Of a stretch of 42,189 nucleotides of DNA, positions 9,186 through 16,050 are shown in pieces (the stretch's first letter is position 1; each line of letters opens with the position of its first letter). The notes under the pieces are model-generated. The model saw only the letters and a program-made list of their open reading frames with translations. It was not told where the DNA came from and did no database searches. Source of the stretch: Pseudomonas sp. QTF5 (lineage in GTDB: Bacteria > Pseudomonadota > Gammaproteobacteria > Pseudomonadales > Pseudomonadaceae); NCBI RefSeq assembly GCF_000512695.2, contig NZ_AZRW02000049.1, positions 1 through 42,189 on the forward strand, read 5' to 3'. The position numbers were made by a program, and so were the translations under genes.

Positions 9186-9225
9186 TATATAGGCCAAAAT
9201 TTAAATAAGAGTGAATGCCTCACTC
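9186..9225 (-). promoter_or_regulatory. Candidate mgo promoter with overlapping palindrome
   Basis: On the minus strand TTCACT (right half of the inverted repeat GAGTGA-N5-TCACTC, 9209-9225) stands 18 bp before TATATA (9186-9191), which itself lies in a GGC..GCC inverted repeat. The spacing suits a sigma-70 promoter whose -35 region sits in an operator, giving a leader of about 300 nt before mgoB. This is a reading of motifs only. Confidence 0.35.
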
Positions 9226-9589
9226 AAAGCAACTTTCTACTGGGTTCGTTGATGTGATCTGAGGGGGTGGAAGTTGGCTGGGAGCGACGCCGGTTCTTCC
9301 TTTCCCGTGGCAAGACTCCTTCCGTAGGTTCTTGGTGCGTCGACTGCTTCGTGGGTGCGATGCGTCGTCCGTCATTATTCGTTGGCAGCTCAAGAGTGAG
9401 CGTAATTCACGGCAGTCGCTATCACCCCTGCATGATCTGTCAGGTGCAGTTGTCGGGTTTGAGGGTGCGGGGGGCTTTGAGGAGCAGACATGAAATCGCT
9501 GCAGACCGGTCTGGGGTGCGAACGAAAGGAGGATTTGTGAGTAGATTTGTTCGTCGAGTAATCCAGGTGCGGATCAGCTCAATGTCGCG

Positions 9590-9622
9590 GCAAGCGAAAG
9601 CGAGCCGATCAATGGGCTCGCT
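9590..9622 (-). terminator. Possible terminator of the GntR gene
   Basis: AGCGAGCC / GGCTCGCT (9599-9606 with 9615-9622), an 8-bp stem with an 8-nt loop, lies about 20 bp past the GntR stop codon. On the minus strand it is followed by TTCGCTTG, a poor U-tract, so efficiency is doubtful. Confidence 0.4.
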
Positions 9623-9643
9623 CGGGGCTGTCGCTGCGGTTTT

Positions 9644-10354
9644 TTACTTCGAGGTTTTCCGGCGCTGCGGTTCAGAGCTTTCGAGGTAGCGCGTGATGAC
9701 TTCGACACCCCGGTTGAGGTGGTTTTCGAGCAACGTCACCGAGCGCTCGACGTCCCGCTCTTCGGCGGCCCGCAATAATGCTCGGTGATCTTCCTGGGAC
9801 AGTTTGCCCAGGCCCATGGCTTCCAGATTGAAACGCAGGAAGCGCTCCTCTTCGTTCAACCCGTCTTCGACCAGTCTCAGCAACCGCTGGTTGGGAGCCT
9901 TGTTGTAAAGCGCCATGTGGAACAGGCGATTGAGCCGGCCGATCTCGGTGTAGTCGTGTTCCGTTTCCAACTCGTCGATATAGCGCGCTGCCTGTTCGAA
10001 ATCGGCGGCTTCAAGCAGGGGGATCGACCGACGCAGGGCTTCGGACTCCAGCAGGATCCGCAGCTCATAGGTTTCTGCCGCGTCGCCCTGGACCAACGGT
10101 GCAACCACCGCGCCTTTATGGGCGATCACGTTGAGCAGCGATTGCGCTTCGAGCTGGCGCAAGGCTTCGCGCACCGGCATGCGGCTGACGCCGAACAGGT
10201 CGGCGAGGTCTTGCTGACGCAGGGCAATGCCGCAAGGAATGCGACCGTCGAGAATCGCTGCACGTAGGGTTTCTTCGATCACCGAACGTGCCAGATGGGC
10301 GGGAATCGGTCCGTTGACCTTGATACTGCTGAGAGGGTTGGGCTTCTGTGTCAC
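9644..10354 (-). CDS. GntR-family regulator, FadR/FCD subfamily
   Basis: A transcription factor of 236 residues with an N-terminal winged helix (RQQDLADLFGVSRMPVREALRQLEAQSLL, the classic GntR recognition helix) and a C-terminal all-helical FCD ligand domain with ELRILLESEALR, FH (in NRLFHMALY) and EDHRALL histidines that usually hold a metal or organic acid. A reading frame extends to a TTG at 10426, but that TTG is the first half of a TTGACA box. I prefer GTG 10354 (MTQKPNPLSS), which has AGGGTG eight bases upstream. The gene is divergent from lapG and next to the mgo region. The ligand is unknown; FCD members often control organic-acid catabolism. Confidence 0.85.
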   Translation of the reverse strand: MTQKPNPLSSIKVNGPIPAHLARSVIEETLRAAILDGRIPCGIALRQQDLADLFGVSRMPVREALRQLEAQSLLNVIAHKGAVVAPLVQGDAAETYELRILLESEALRRSIPLLEAADFEQAARYIDELETEHDYTEIGRLNRLFHMALYNKAPNQRLLRLVEDGLNEEERFLRFNLEAMGLGKLSQEDHRALLRAAEERDVERSVTLLENHLNRGVEVITRYLESSEPQRRKTSK

Positions 10355-10381
10355 AACAAACGCACCCTGTTTGGCTGAAAT

Positions 10382-10426
10382 ATTTGGATCCAAATGGACA
10401 CTAGTGACTGCTTGACTGGTTGTCAA
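10382..10426 (-). promoter_or_regulatory. Promoter and palindromic operator of the GntR gene
   Basis: TTGACA (10421-10426), a 17-bp spacer, and TAGTGT (10398-10403) form a good minus-strand promoter. Directly downstream lies the perfect 14-bp palindrome ATTTGGATCCAAAT (10382-10395), at or just after the expected transcription start. This is the usual place for autorepression by a GntR protein. Confidence 0.65.
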
Positions 10427-10480
10427 ACGGGCAAAGGATCGTATTACCTTAAAGTCTAGCGTGCCGACAGTGATCTCACC

Positions 10481-11245
10481 GTGCCATTGTCTTTTACCGG
10501 CCTAACCTGCACCATCAACCGACTTCCACCTGCCTACCCTGGATGCCTCGCATTGGCGGTGCGTTTCGCGATCCCTCGGACTTTGCGCTGGCTAGGCTGC
10601 GCACTGCTGCTGGCCGGCGTCATGCTGGGCGGGCTGCATGCCGACTGGGATTTTTCGCTGATCAGCCGCCGCGCGCAGGCATTGTACGGGCCTTTGGGTG
10701 AAGGGCAGCAGCGCATCGAGGCCTGGCAGCAATTGCTCGCCACGCAGAAGCAGATTGGCGAGCTGGAACAGCTCAACGTGGTCAACCGCTTCTTCAACAA
10801 GCAGATGCGTTACGAAGAAGACATCGACCTGTGGCACGAGGTCGATTATTGGGAAACGCCGATCGAAGCCTTGTGGAAAGGCGCCGGCGACTGCGAAGAC
10901 TACGCTATCGCCAAGTATTTCAGCCTGCGCCATCTCGGTGTCTCCAGTGACAAGCTGCGCATCACCTACGTCAAGGCTTTGCGCCTGAACCGCGCGCACA
11001 TGGTCCTGACCTACTACTCGAGCCCCGAGGCCATGCCTTTGGTGCTCGATAGCCTGATCGACGCGATCAAGCCCGCCAGCCAGCGAACCGATTTGCTGCC
11101 GGTCTACTCTTTCAATGCCGAAGGGTTGTGGTTGCCGGGTGCCAAGGGTAACAAGAAGGTCGGAGACACCAAGCGCCTGTCCCGCTGGCAGGATGTGTTG
11201 AAGAAAATGCAGGCCGAAGGTTTCCCGGTCGAGACGACTAACTAG
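10481..11245 (+). CDS. lapG: LapG periplasmic cysteine protease
   Basis: A bacterial transglutaminase-like cysteine protease of 254 residues that cleaves the N-terminus of LapA-type adhesins and releases cells from biofilm. Catalytic residues are visible as Cys138 (GAGDCEDYA), His173 (NRAHMVL) and Asp190 (LVLDS), in the BTLCP order. A signal-like segment RWLGCALLLAGVMLGG lies near residues 36-51. A calcium-dependent enzyme in P. fluorescens, it is held inactive by LapD when c-di-GMP is high. The start is uncertain: GTG 10481 gives the length used here, while GTG 10559 (MRFAIPRTLRW) would place the signal peptide right at the N-terminus. It is 14 bp upstream of lapD. The adhesin substrate is not in this window. 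Confidence 0.93.
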   Translation: MPLSFTGLTCTINRLPPAYPGCLALAVRFAIPRTLRWLGCALLLAGVMLGGLHADWDFSLISRRAQALYGPLGEGQQRIEAWQQLLATQKQIGELEQLNVVNRFFNKQMRYEEDIDLWHEVDYWETPIEALWKGAGDCEDYAIAKYFSLRHLGVSSDKLRITYVKALRLNRAHMVLTYYSSPEAMPLVLDSLIDAIKPASQRTDLLPVYSFNAEGLWLPGAKGNKKVGDTKRLSRWQDVLKKMQAEGFPVETTN

Positions 11246-11259
11246 GAGCACGCGCTCAG

Positions 11260-13206
11260 ATGTCTTTGTTCAAACAGCTGTTGATCGCTATCTGTCTGTT
11301 CCTGGTGGTCGCCTTCACCGGCAGCTTCATGGTCAGTCTGGAAAGCTCGCGTACCCAGTACGTCAACCAGTTGCGCTCCCACGCCCAAGACGCCGCGACG
11401 GCATTGGCGCTGTCCCTGACGCCGAACATCGACGACCCGGCGATGGTCGAGTTGCTGGTCAGTTCTATCTTCGACAGCGGTTATTACGCGAGCATCCGTG
11501 TGGTCGATCTGTCCAACGACAAGACGATTGTCGAGCGCAGCGGCATCCCGGCGGTCACCAACGTGCCGGACTGGTTCGTCAAACTGATCGGCCTGGAACC
11601 GGCCGGTGGCGACGCCCTTGTCAGCCGTGGCTGGGAGCAGGCCGCGCGGGTCGAGGTGGTCAGCCATCCGATGTTCGCGTTGGCCAAGCTGTGGCAGAGC
11701 GCGTTGGGCAGCCTTGGTTGGTTGCTGATCTGCGGCGCGGTGAGTGCGGTGCTGGGCGCGCTGTTGCTGCGCCGGCAACTGAAGCCGCTGGATTACATGG
11801 TCAAGCAATCCCATGCCATTGCTCGCCGCGAATTCCTCAGCTTGCCGGAACTGCCGCGCACCCCGGAACTGCGCCGGGTGGTGCAGGCGATGAACCAGAT
11901 GGTCGAGAAGCTCAAGGCGTTGTTCCAGGAGCAGGCCGAACGCAGTGAAAAACTGCGGGCCGAGTCCTATCAGGACAACCTGACCGGCCTGGCCAACCGG
12001 CGTTATTTCGAAATGCAATTGAACGCGCGAGTGAGTAATCCTGAGCAGGCCAGTTCCGGCTATTTGTTGCTGCTGCGGGTCAAGGATCTGGCCGGGTTGA
12101 ACCAGCGGTTGGGCGGTCAGCGTACCGATGAATTGTTGAAAGCGGTGGGCGAGCAGTTGTCCCGCGAGTGCGCCAAGTACCCAGAAACCCAGAACCTCGT
12201 AACGCGCATTCGTGGCGGTGAATTCGCTGTGCTGGCGCCGGGGCTGGTGCGCGAAGAAGCGCTGCAACTGGCGAGTAACCTCGACAGTGCACTGGCGAGC
12301 CTGCACGCGACAGGCGCCACGGACGTGGCTTCGGTGGCTTCGATCGGGCTGGCACCGTTTGCCCATGGCGACTCGCCGCAAGCGGTGATCGGGTTGGCGG
12401 ACCAGGCACTGGCCCAGGCGGAAAGTCAGGGCGAATCGAGCTGGGCGTGCCTCGATCACAGTGCATCGGCTCGGGTTGGCGATGACCACCATGCCTGGCA
12501 CACCTTGCTGGATCAGGCGTTGGATCAGCAGCGTTTCGAGCTGTACTTCCAGCCGGTGGTGGCCAGCCACGACACGCAGGTGGTGCTGCATTACAAAGTG
12601 CTGTCGCGCCTGCTCGACGAGCAGGACCAGACCATTCCCGCCGGGCGTTTCTTGCCGTGGCTCGAGCGTTTTGGCTGGACCGCGCGGCTGGACCGTTTGA
12701 TGCTGGAGCTGGTGCTTGAGCAGATGGCCGAGCATGAAGAGTCGCTGGCGCTGAACTTGTCTTCGGCAACGCTGGCGGACCCGCAGGCGTTGAACAAAGT
12801 GTTCGACATTCTGCGTCAGCATTCGAATCTGGGGGAACGATTGACCCTGGAAATCGGCGAAGCACAATTGCCTGAGCAGGCAGTGCTGGAACAACTGACG
12901 CGGCGGTTGCGCGAACTTGGGTTCTCGCTGAGTCTGCAGCGTTTTGGTGGGCGCTTCAGCATGATCGGCAATCTGGCACGGCTTGGGTTGGCGTATCTGA
13001 AAATCGACGGCAGTTACATCCGGGCGATTGATCAAGAGAGCGACAAGCGTCTGTTCATCGAGGCGATTCAACGGGCGGCGCACAGCATTGATTTACCGTT
13101 GATTGCCGAGCGGGTCGAGACCGAAGGGGAGTTGGCGGTGATTCGTGAGATGGGGTTGTATGGGGTTCAGGGGCAGTTGTTTGGTGAGCCTAAGCCTTGG
13201 CAGTAG
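11260..13206 (+). CDS. lapD: LapD c-di-GMP receptor (degenerate GGDEF-EAL)
   Basis: A 648-residue inner-membrane receptor. TM1 spans residues about 5-25, the periplasmic domain 26-150 includes Trp125 (SRGWEQ), the tryptophan known to contact LapG, TM2 spans about 152-174, then HAMP, a degenerate GGDEF domain (RGGEF in place of GGDEF) and a degenerate EAL domain (KVL at the signature). Both enzymatic motifs are lost, as expected for a protein that binds c-di-GMP without making or degrading it. Binding makes its periplasmic domain sequester LapG, so adhesin stays on the surface. AGGAG precedes ATG 11260. A REP pair lies 28 bp past the stop codon. Confidence 0.96.
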   Translation: MSLFKQLLIAICLFLVVAFTGSFMVSLESSRTQYVNQLRSHAQDAATALALSLTPNIDDPAMVELLVSSIFDSGYYASIRVVDLSNDKTIVERSGIPAVTNVPDWFVKLIGLEPAGGDALVSRGWEQAARVEVVSHPMFALAKLWQSALGSLGWLLICGAVSAVLGALLLRRQLKPLDYMVKQSHAIARREFLSLPELPRTPELRRVVQAMNQMVEKLKALFQEQAERSEKLRAESYQDNLTGLANRRYFEMQLNARVSNPEQASSGYLLLLRVKDLAGLNQRLGGQRTDELLKAVGEQLSRECAKYPETQNLVTRIRGGEFAVLAPGLVREEALQLASNLDSALASLHATGATDVASVASIGLAPFAHGDSPQAVIGLADQALAQAESQGESSWACLDHSASARVGDDHHAWHTLLDQALDQQRFELYFQPVVASHDTQVVLHYKVLSRLLDEQDQTIPAGRFLPWLERFGWTARLDRLMLELVLEQMAEHEESLALNLSSATLADPQALNKVFDILRQHSNLGERLTLEIGEAQLPEQAVLEQLTRRLRELGFSLSLQRFGGRFSMIGNLARLGLAYLKIDGSYIRAIDQESDKRLFIEAIQRAAHSIDLPLIAERVETEGELAVIREMGLYGVQGQLFGEPKPWQ

Positions 13207-13234
13207 GGTTTTAGTGCAGAGGTGCCAGTCAGTC

Positions 13235-13335
13235 CGTCTTCGCGAGCAAGCCCGCTCCCACATTGGACTTGTGTCGTACCACAATCCTGCGGTCACCCCC
13301 GATTAACTGTGGGAGCGGGCTTGCTCGCGAAGACG
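13235..13335. repeat. REP/BIME inverted pair
   Basis: 28-nt arms at 13235-13262 and 13308-13335 are exact reverse complements (CGTCTTCGCGAGCAAGCCCG...). Same family as 3140-3222. Just after lapD, it may act as a transcript-end stabiliser. Confidence 0.92.
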
Positions 13336-13410
13336 TCAGCACAGGCTCCGGAAAAATCTGATGGCAAGATCCTAGAGATTTCCTTCAAGTTGTAGCGGTG
13401 TTGGTGAAAC

Positions 13411-13439
13411 TTGTTCCGGCCGAAGTCCAAGGCTAGTCT
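13411..13439 (+). promoter_or_regulatory. Candidate promoter of the DUF6124 leader
   Basis: TTGTTC (13411-13416), 17-bp spacer, TAGTCT (13434-13439). This would start a transcript near 13446, about 240 nt ahead of the DUF6124 start codon. Assigned by eye. Confidence 0.4.
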
Positions 13440-13445
13440 GGCCTT

Positions 13446-13686
13446 GTCACTGAATAATCGGTGACACGGACGTGCAAGTCCGACCAAACTGTTTAGGTAG
13501 CGTGCTGCCATTCCTCTCAATGAGCATTTCGATGTTCACTGCTTTATGGCGGCTGCGCGCAGGAGATCCTCGGATCTGCTGGGTGTCCTAAACAGTCCCG
13601 GTCTTGCACACCTGCGCACGGCCGCCACCCCATTCGCGTGCAAGCGAACGGTGACGGCTACAACTTACTGTTTAGGATGATTTCTT
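13446..13686 (+). promoter_or_regulatory. Structured 5' leader with two exclusive pairings (putative riboregulator)
   Basis: Two copies of one module occur: a 5-bp hairpin whose six-base loop is GTGCAA, followed by ACTGTTTAGG. Copy 1 is the hairpin at 13467-13482 and the motif at 13488-13497. Copy 2 is the hairpin at 13633-13648 (different stem, same loop) and ACTGTTTAGGA at 13667-13677, where AGGA is the ribosome site of the gene at 13687. Between them TCCTAAACAGT (13586-13596) and CTTGCAC (13603-13609) are complementary to both copies: 10 bp with copy 1, 11 bp with copy 2. A further stem pairs GGCGGC..CGCAGG (13548-13563) with CCTGCG..GCCGCC (13611-13626), and AGATCC-TC-GGATCT forms a hairpin at 13564-13577. 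The layout is that of a translational on/off switch. I know no named RNA family to match. Confidence 0.6.
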
Positions 13687-13962
13687 ATGTTCAAAGTAAC
13701 TCCGAATCCGCCCCCCAGCCCCCGCAAAGGCCACCTCTTCACCGTCTCCCCCGACATCGACACCGAAGCCCTTCTGGCCAACGCCTCCGAAGACTTGCTA
13801 TCCATCAGCGCCATCGCCGCCGACCTGGCGGATGATGTGGAAGGTTCACGACGATCCGTAGCTTTGGCGCTCAGCCGAATGGCCGATGGCGTGCAATTGT
13901 TGGTGGAACGGGCGTGGGATCACCTTGAATCGCCGCAGATGCAGGCTCGAGCCGAGGTTTAG
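13687..13962 (+). CDS. DUF6124 family protein
   Basis: A 91-residue soluble protein beginning MFKVTPNPPPSPRKG and containing SEDLLSISAIAADLADDVEGSRRSVALALSRMADGVQLLVERA, a two-helix core typical of small Pseudomonas DUF6124 proteins often found in several copies per genome. Function unknown. The alternating acidic and alanine-rich helices suggest a small helical bundle. AGGA lies nine bases before the ATG, inside the leader motif described at 13446-13686, so translation is probably controlled by that structure. REP pairs flank the gene on both sides (13235 and 13991). Confidence 0.8.
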   Translation: MFKVTPNPPPSPRKGHLFTVSPDIDTEALLANASEDLLSISAIAADLADDVEGSRRSVALALSRMADGVQLLVERAWDHLESPQMQARAEV

Positions 13963-13990
13963 CAGGTTAGAGCAGTAGTGAGTTGAAGAT

Positions 13991-14091
13991 CGCCTTCGCG
14001 AGCAAGCCCGCTCCCACACTGGATTTGTGTCGAACCGCAATCATGCGATCAACACAGAACCCATGTGGGAGCGGGCTTGCTCGCGAAGGCG
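13991..14091. repeat. REP/BIME inverted pair
   Basis: 28-nt arms 13991-14018 and 14064-14091, exact reverse complements (CGCCTTCGCGAGCAAGCCCG...), between the convergent DUF6124 gene and the gene at 14118. Confidence 0.92.
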
Positions 14092-14117
14092 CCAGTGCAG
14101 GCGCCGACGAAGGGGCG

Positions 14118-14456
14118 TTAGATCAACCCCGTCTCATCATCATCGATCAATTGGCTCAACCCGCCCAACGCTTCACGGGCCTGGGTCCGGTCCATCAGCT
14201 TGGCCTGCGCGGCCGGCGGCAGGTCGGTGACGCGGATCACGCCTTTTTGGGTCAGTACCTGAATCAAGTCGTCGAGTACCCGGATCATTTCCAGGTCGCT
14301 CTGCTTGAGCTGCTTGAGGCTGGTCTCCACCACTTCGTGGGCATACCAGGCCTGGATTTCATGGTGGTCGGCCGGCAGCGTTTCCGTGGCCTCGGCGTAG
14401 GCCGTGGCTTCCACGCGCACTAACTGACCTTGCGCATCGCGTTGCACGTAAAACAT
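14118..14456 (-). CDS. Small conserved protein, often labelled tryptophan synthase beta-like
   Basis: A 112-residue soluble protein starting MFYVQRDAQGQLVRVEA. It is conserved in Pseudomonas, where it is commonly annotated as tryptophan synthase subunit beta-like, although it has no PLP-binding fold and is far too short for TrpB. The middle is a helical segment (EVVETSLKQLKQSDLEMIRVLDDLIQVLTQKG) and the end is acidic (LIDDDETGLI). The function is unknown. The start at 14456 is chosen for GAGGGA upstream and for the family N-terminus; upstream residues in frame are not conserved. From memory, in P. fluorescens relatives this gene can sit near the lap cluster. Confidence 0.8.
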   Translation of the reverse strand: MFYVQRDAQGQLVRVEATAYAEATETLPADHHEIQAWYAHEVVETSLKQLKQSDLEMIRVLDDLIQVLTQKGVIRVTDLPPAAQAKLMDRTQAREALGGLSQLIDDDETGLI

Positions 14457-14565
14457 TGAGCATCCCTCGGAAATGGACCAGCGTCGTGCTGTCAGCAGCA
14501 TAGGCCAACGCAAGCGAGTATGCGGAGCGAGCAAGAAATCGTCACCCGTGAGGTGGGCGCAAACG

Positions 14566-14594
14566 TGACGGCCGCCCGGTTTCGGCGGCCGTCA
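14566..14594 (-). terminator. Terminator of the lost adhesin gene
   Basis: A perfect 11-bp stem TGACGGCCGCC / GGCGGCCGTCA (14566-14576 with 14584-14594) just past the stop codon of the adhesin remnant. On the minus strand it is followed by CGTTTGC, a weak U-run. It was probably the natural end of that transcript. Confidence 0.55.
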
Positions 14595-14603
14595 GCCTGC
14601 TGA

Positions 14604-14762
14604 TCAGCTGTTGTTGTGATCGACCTTGATGGTCGGATCACTGCCGGCAATCAACGAGTTGATGCTGGCGTTGGACCAATTATTACCTTCCAGTTTGATC
14701 GTCACGTCCGGGGTGGCCGCTGCAGCATCGGCGCCGTTGAACTTGCCGGCAACGCCGTTGCC
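14604..14762 (-). pseudogene. 3' stump of a large type I-secreted adhesin (LapF/MapA-like)
   Basis: The last 50 or so codons before the stop at 14604 read VTIKLEGNNWSNASINSLIA, then GSDPTIKVDHNNS. This resembles my memory of the extreme C-terminus of RTX-type Pseudomonas adhesins that carry the type I secretion signal. No start codon, repeats or upstream part exist: rightward of about 14762 the sequence belongs to a different gene in the opposite direction. The stump is followed by its own terminator hairpin. Its family identity is an inference from a short segment, but the position close to lapG/lapD, whose substrates are such adhesins, supports it. Confidence 0.5.
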
Positions 14763-14763
14763 C

Positions 14764-15170
14764 GTCTCGCATCTGCGTCGCCCGGGCATGCACATGGTGC
14801 CGGGGATGATCGGGGCGAGCGTGTTGGATGAGAAATTTCCGTTCAGCAGCCGTGAGGATTACACCGCCCGACGATTGGGGCGGTTGCTGGCATCGGGATT
14901 GGCGCAATGCCGGGCGTTTGGCGGCTTGGCGGTGAACTACAGCGAACTGCCGCAGGCCATGGCGGGGCGGTTGACAGCGTTCTTTGCGTTGGATATCGAG
15001 CAGCGCAGGCAGGTGTTTACGGCGGTGGGGCAACATGCCAACAGCCGTCGCAGGTGTTTGTAGGTGACAGCGATGGCAAGCGTCGTGAAGCCTCGGTGCT
15101 TCTTAACGAACGCATACAACAATGGGCGCTAGAGCCTTATGAGGCTTTGGAGCAATTGCGCAAAATATGA
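14764..15170 (+). pseudogene. 3' stump of a sulfotransferase-like gene, frameshifted
   Basis: From about 14764 the plus strand reads VSHLRRPGMHMVPGMIGASV, then a helical segment with TARRLGRLLASGLAQCRAFG, NYSELPQAMAGRLTAFFALD and VFTAVGQ. Near 15040 the frame changes: the continuation QPSQVFVGDSDGKRREASVL...QWALEPYEALEQLRKI lies in another frame and ends at 15170. This matches the C-terminal third of a P-loop sulfotransferase-type protein; the N-terminal part with the nucleotide-binding loop is absent. The left edge coincides with that of the adhesin stump, so one deletion appears to have removed the 5' halves of two divergent genes. Confidence 0.55.
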
Positions 15171-15183
15171 TTGGAATGGCTTT

Positions 15184-15276
15184 TGTGGCGAGGGAGCTTG
15201 CTCCCGCTCGGCTGCGAAGCAGTCGCAGGTTTTAGGGCCACTACGCGACCCAGCGGGAGCAAGCTTCCTCGCCACA
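15184..15276. repeat. REP inverted pair, GTGGCGAGGGAGCTTGCTCCC family
   Basis: Arms at 15184-15209 and 15251-15276 are near-perfect reverse complements (one or two mismatches). This is a second REP family, seen again at 32784-32916. It lies between the sulfotransferase stump and the slipin gene. Confidence 0.88.
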
Positions 15277-15289
15277 GGTCATCAGTGCA

Positions 15290-16048
15290 TCAAGGCTTCG
15301 ACGACAAATCCGCCATCCCCTTGAGCAACTCGATCGGTAGCGGAAAGACGATGGTCGAACTCTTGTCCCCGGCAATCGAACTCAGCGTCTGCATGTAACG
15401 CAACTGCATCGCACCCGGTTGGCGGCCGAGCATTTCAGCAGCCTGCATGAGTTTTTCCGAGGCCTGCAATTCGCCTTCGGCGTGGATCACCTTGGCCCGG
15501 CGTTCGCGTTCCGCTTCGGCCTGCCTGGCGATGGCGCGAATCATCGATTCGTTGAGGTCCACGTGCTTGATCTCGACGTTGGCCACCTTGATGCCCCAGG
15601 CATCGGTCTGCGCATCGAGTACTTGCTGGATATCGACGTTCAACCGTTCCCGTTCTGCCAGCAATTCATCGAGTTCATGTTTACCGAGCACCGCCCGCAA
15701 CGTGGTCTGCGCCAGTTGGCTGGTGGCCATGAGAAAGTCTTCGACCTGAATGATCGCCCGTTGCGGGTCGAGCACGCGGAAATACAGCACCGCATTGACC
15801 TTGACCGAGACGTTGTCGCGGGTGATCACGTCTTGCGGCGGTATGTCGAGCACCACGGTACGCAGGTCGACGCGAACCATTTGCTGGACCACCGGAATCA
15901 GCAGAATCAGCCCAGGACCCTTGACCTGCCAGAAACGTCCGAGCTGGAACACCACGCCGCGTTCATATTCACGCAGGATGCGGAAAGTCGACCCCGCCAG
16001 TGCAATCAGCAATAACAGCAGCGCGGCAAAACCCAGTTGCAGGCCCAT
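15290..16048 (-). CDS. Slipin / stomatin-like SPFH membrane protein
   Basis: A 252-residue SPFH (band 7) protein with a single N-terminal membrane helix (LGFAALLLLLIALAGSTF), then FRILREYERGVVFQLGRFW, the VDLRTVVLDIPPQDVITRDN core and a long alanine- and charge-rich coiled helix (RAIARQAEAERERRAKVIHAEGE). It ends in the oligomerisation tail FPLPIELLKG. Slipins form membrane microdomain scaffolds and are co-transcribed with NfeD partners. Here the nfeD gene ends 2 bp upstream, which makes an operon clear. Nothing is known of the local target. Length is normal for the family. Confidence 0.93.
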   Translation of the reverse strand: MGLQLGFAALLLLLIALAGSTFRILREYERGVVFQLGRFWQVKGPGLILLIPVVQQMVRVDLRTVVLDIPPQDVITRDNVSVKVNAVLYFRVLDPQRAIIQVEDFLMATSQLAQTTLRAVLGKHELDELLAERERLNVDIQQVLDAQTDAWGIKVANVEIKHVDLNESMIRAIARQAEAERERRAKVIHAEGELQASEKLMQAAEMLGRQPGAMQLRYMQTLSSIAGDKSSTIVFPLPIELLKGMADLSSKP

Positions 16049-16050
16049 GA

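Larger units (their letters stand above)
8885..9643. other. Long AT-rich upstream region of the mgo operon
   Basis: About 760 bp without a gene I can defend. The left 350 bp is much richer in A and T than its surroundings and contains several inverted repeats, including AAAGTT-T-AACTTT near 9100-9112 and the pair at 9209-9225. The right part (9230-9540) is GC-rich. A run there gives a 16-codon reading frame at 9490-9540 with a GAGGAG site, overlapping a second frame from GTG 9537 that is preceded by GGAGG. I do not annotate these as genes. Confidence 0.6.

Noticed and set aside
9267..9689. Possible 140-residue gene on the plus strand between mgoB and the GntR gene
   Set aside because: It runs through the terminator and into the 3' end of the GntR gene and has no recognisable features. 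The short internal frames with ribosome sites are mentioned only as an observation.
11242..13083. Minus-strand open frame of about 600 codons opposite lapD
   Set aside because: Fully antisense to lapD, no motif, Arg/Gln/His-rich composition typical of shadows.
13441..13686. Group II intron remnant for the structured leader
   Set aside because: Pairing layout and a ribosome site in the last motif fit a leader better, and no GUGYG start or domain V-like hairpin was found.
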